A DNA stretch of 6,717 nt from assembly GCA_964628185.1 (NCBI GenBank), contig CAZVLQ010000045.1:1-6717 (forward strand), given 5' to 3'. The position numbers were made by a program, and so were the translations under genes. Under the pieces are notes generated by a model that was not told where the DNA came from, did no database searches, and worked only from the letters and a program-made list of their open reading frames with translations. Shown here piece after piece: positions 6,108 through 6,717 of the stretch; position 1 is the stretch's first letter; each line of letters opens with the position of its first letter. Origin of the DNA: CAZVLQ01 sp964628185. Its GTDB lineage: Bacteria > Pseudomonadota > Zetaproteobacteria > Mariprofundales > Mariprofundaceae.

Positions 6108-6488
6108 ATGCGCAAAGTTGTGAAGATTGGAATTATTTCCCGTGAGGATTATCGCAGGCGAACGATTGCGATTGCCGGGGGTGAATATACCCCGAGGAAT
6201 GATGAGCCAAAAATCTGGTTTGAATCTTTGCAGTCCATGTCCCAGGTGCTGGGCAATGACAATCAGAAGTTGCTGAAGATTATTCTTGAGAAGAAGCCCC
6301 GTTCACTGGCGGAGTTGGAGCAGCTAACCGGAAGAAAGAAGGCCAATCTCTCCAGAACCCTAAAGACCCTTGAGCGATATGGCGTTGTTACCCTGAACAT
6401 GGATAAAAACCGGCTGGTGCCAAAAGTTCGCGCTACCGATTTCAAGGTGGAGTTCGGATTGCACTACAGCGCCCCATTGGCCGCCTAA
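6108..6488 (+). CDS. tumA: TumA-type antitoxin, MarR-like winged helix-turn-helix
   Basis: Predicted antitoxin and autorepressor paired with tumE. The 126-residue product begins MRKVVKIGIISREDYRRR, an N-terminal pattern typical of this partner family, followed by GGEYTPRNDEPKIWFESL (24-41). A winged helix-turn-helix then spans about residues 53-105 (SLAELEQLTGRKKANLSRTL at 66-85, then TLERYGVVTL). The basic KK-x-NLSRTLKTL recognition-helix region should bind DNA; the palindrome at 5709-5725 is the obvious candidate target. ATG 6108 is chosen because GAGAGG (6094-6099) sits 8 bases before it. A GTG at 6099 overlapping the tumE stop would add three residues. The stop codon overlaps the end of a convergent integrase remnant, so the last few residues (HYSAPLAA) may have been recruited from the neighbouring sequence. 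Confidence 0.82.
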   Translation: MRKVVKIGIISREDYRRRTIAIAGGEYTPRNDEPKIWFESLQSMSQVLGNDNQKLLKIILEKKPRSLAELEQLTGRKKANLSRTLKTLERYGVVTLNMDKNRLVPKVRATDFKVEFGLHYSAPLAA

Positions 6489-6604
6489 CCGAGCATCTTC
6501 GCCAGGTCTTCCGCCCGCAGGTGAGTGTAGCGCTTCAACATTTGCAGGGTTTTGTGGCCGGTGATGGCGGCGACCTGCATGGGGTTCAGTCCTTTTTCAA
6601 AGAA
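6485..6604 (-). pseudogene. C-terminal remnant of a tyrosine recombinase/integrase
   Basis: Read on the minus strand, these 39 codons plus TAG give FFEKGLNPMQVAAITGHKTL followed by QMLKRYTHLRAEDLAKMLG, a textbook C-terminus of a phage-type integrase. The GH pair supplies the late catalytic histidine and the tyrosine in KRYTH is the nucleophile. The catalytic arginines, lysine and the H-x-x-R box should lie upstream, but beyond 6604 the frame stops looking like an integrase and meets a stop near 6660. It is therefore a dead fragment, or the 3' end of a gene broken by the sequence at 6605-6717. Its stop codon overlaps the tumA stop by 4 bp. It suggests an integrative element once ended or inserted here. 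Confidence 0.85.
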
Positions 6605-6717
6605 GGACGAAAAAATGGGGTCAGGTCTCACATTCCAACATTTCCAGGATTAGGACCAGGTTTTGAATGTTGAATCATTACTCCTCATGGTCAGTATATC
6701 CTTTTCTCTTCACAGCC
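6605..6717. other. Non-coding edge of a probable repeat or mobile element
   Basis: The sequence changes character right after the integrase homology. On the minus strand GTGAGACCTGACCCC (6617-6631) resembles the tail of the 163-bp repeats (TGTAAAAGCCCGACCC) and the ends often seen around REP-associated tyrosine transposases. ATTCCAACATT (6632-6642) and AATGTTGAAT (6665-6674) form an imperfect hairpin. No gene is supported. The element, if real, runs off the window. Confidence 0.35.

Overview
The window looks like a chromosomal stretch of a gamma- or betaproteobacterium. It has a GC-rich housekeeping part (about 1-3.4 kb) followed by a lower-GC accessory part (about 3.4-6.7 kb) made of toxin-antitoxin modules, non-coding repeats and broken genes. 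The lineage is inferred from the Rep-type helicase and the AlgC-type phosphohexomutase, both of which resemble proteobacterial proteins; no rRNA or tRNA gene is present to confirm it.

Core part: a complete Rep-family DNA helicase on the minus strand (6-1970) and a complete phosphomannomutase/phosphoglucomutase (2050-3414, plus strand) are transcribed divergently from a gap of about 80 bp.

Accessory part, left to right. (a) 3477-3887 is a repeat of about 163 bp (copy A), split by a 246-bp non-autonomous element with near-perfect terminal inverted repeats and TA at both edges. (b) 3962-4740 is a TacA/TacT-type module: a DUF1778 ribbon-helix-helix antitoxin and a GNAT acetyltransferase toxin, overlapping by 4 bp. 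(c) 4858-4883 is a degenerate repeat tail, followed by the uninterrupted repeat copy B (4888-5050). Copy B matches copy A with the small element removed, so it serves as the empty-site reference. (d) 5052-5447 is the 3' part of a DUF1614-type membrane protein gene, cut off at the end of copy B. (e) 5448-5754 is non-coding. It carries an inverted copy of the repeat tail and, close to the next gene, a 17-bp palindrome. (f) 5755-6488 is a second toxin-antitoxin module of the TumE/TumA type, toxin gene first. (g) 6485-6604 (minus) is the last 39 codons of a tyrosine recombinase, convergent with tumA and sharing 4 bp with it. (h) 6605-6717 is non-coding and looks like the edge of another repeat or mobile element.

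Both toxin-antitoxin pairs appear intact, while the neighbouring DUF1614 and integrase genes are relics. The most informative observation is the filled-site/empty-site pair, which defines the small TA-flanked element. Next is the arrangement in which a 163-bp repeat brackets the TacAT module and then truncates the gene beyond it. No CRISPR array, tRNA, rRNA or complete transposase was seen.
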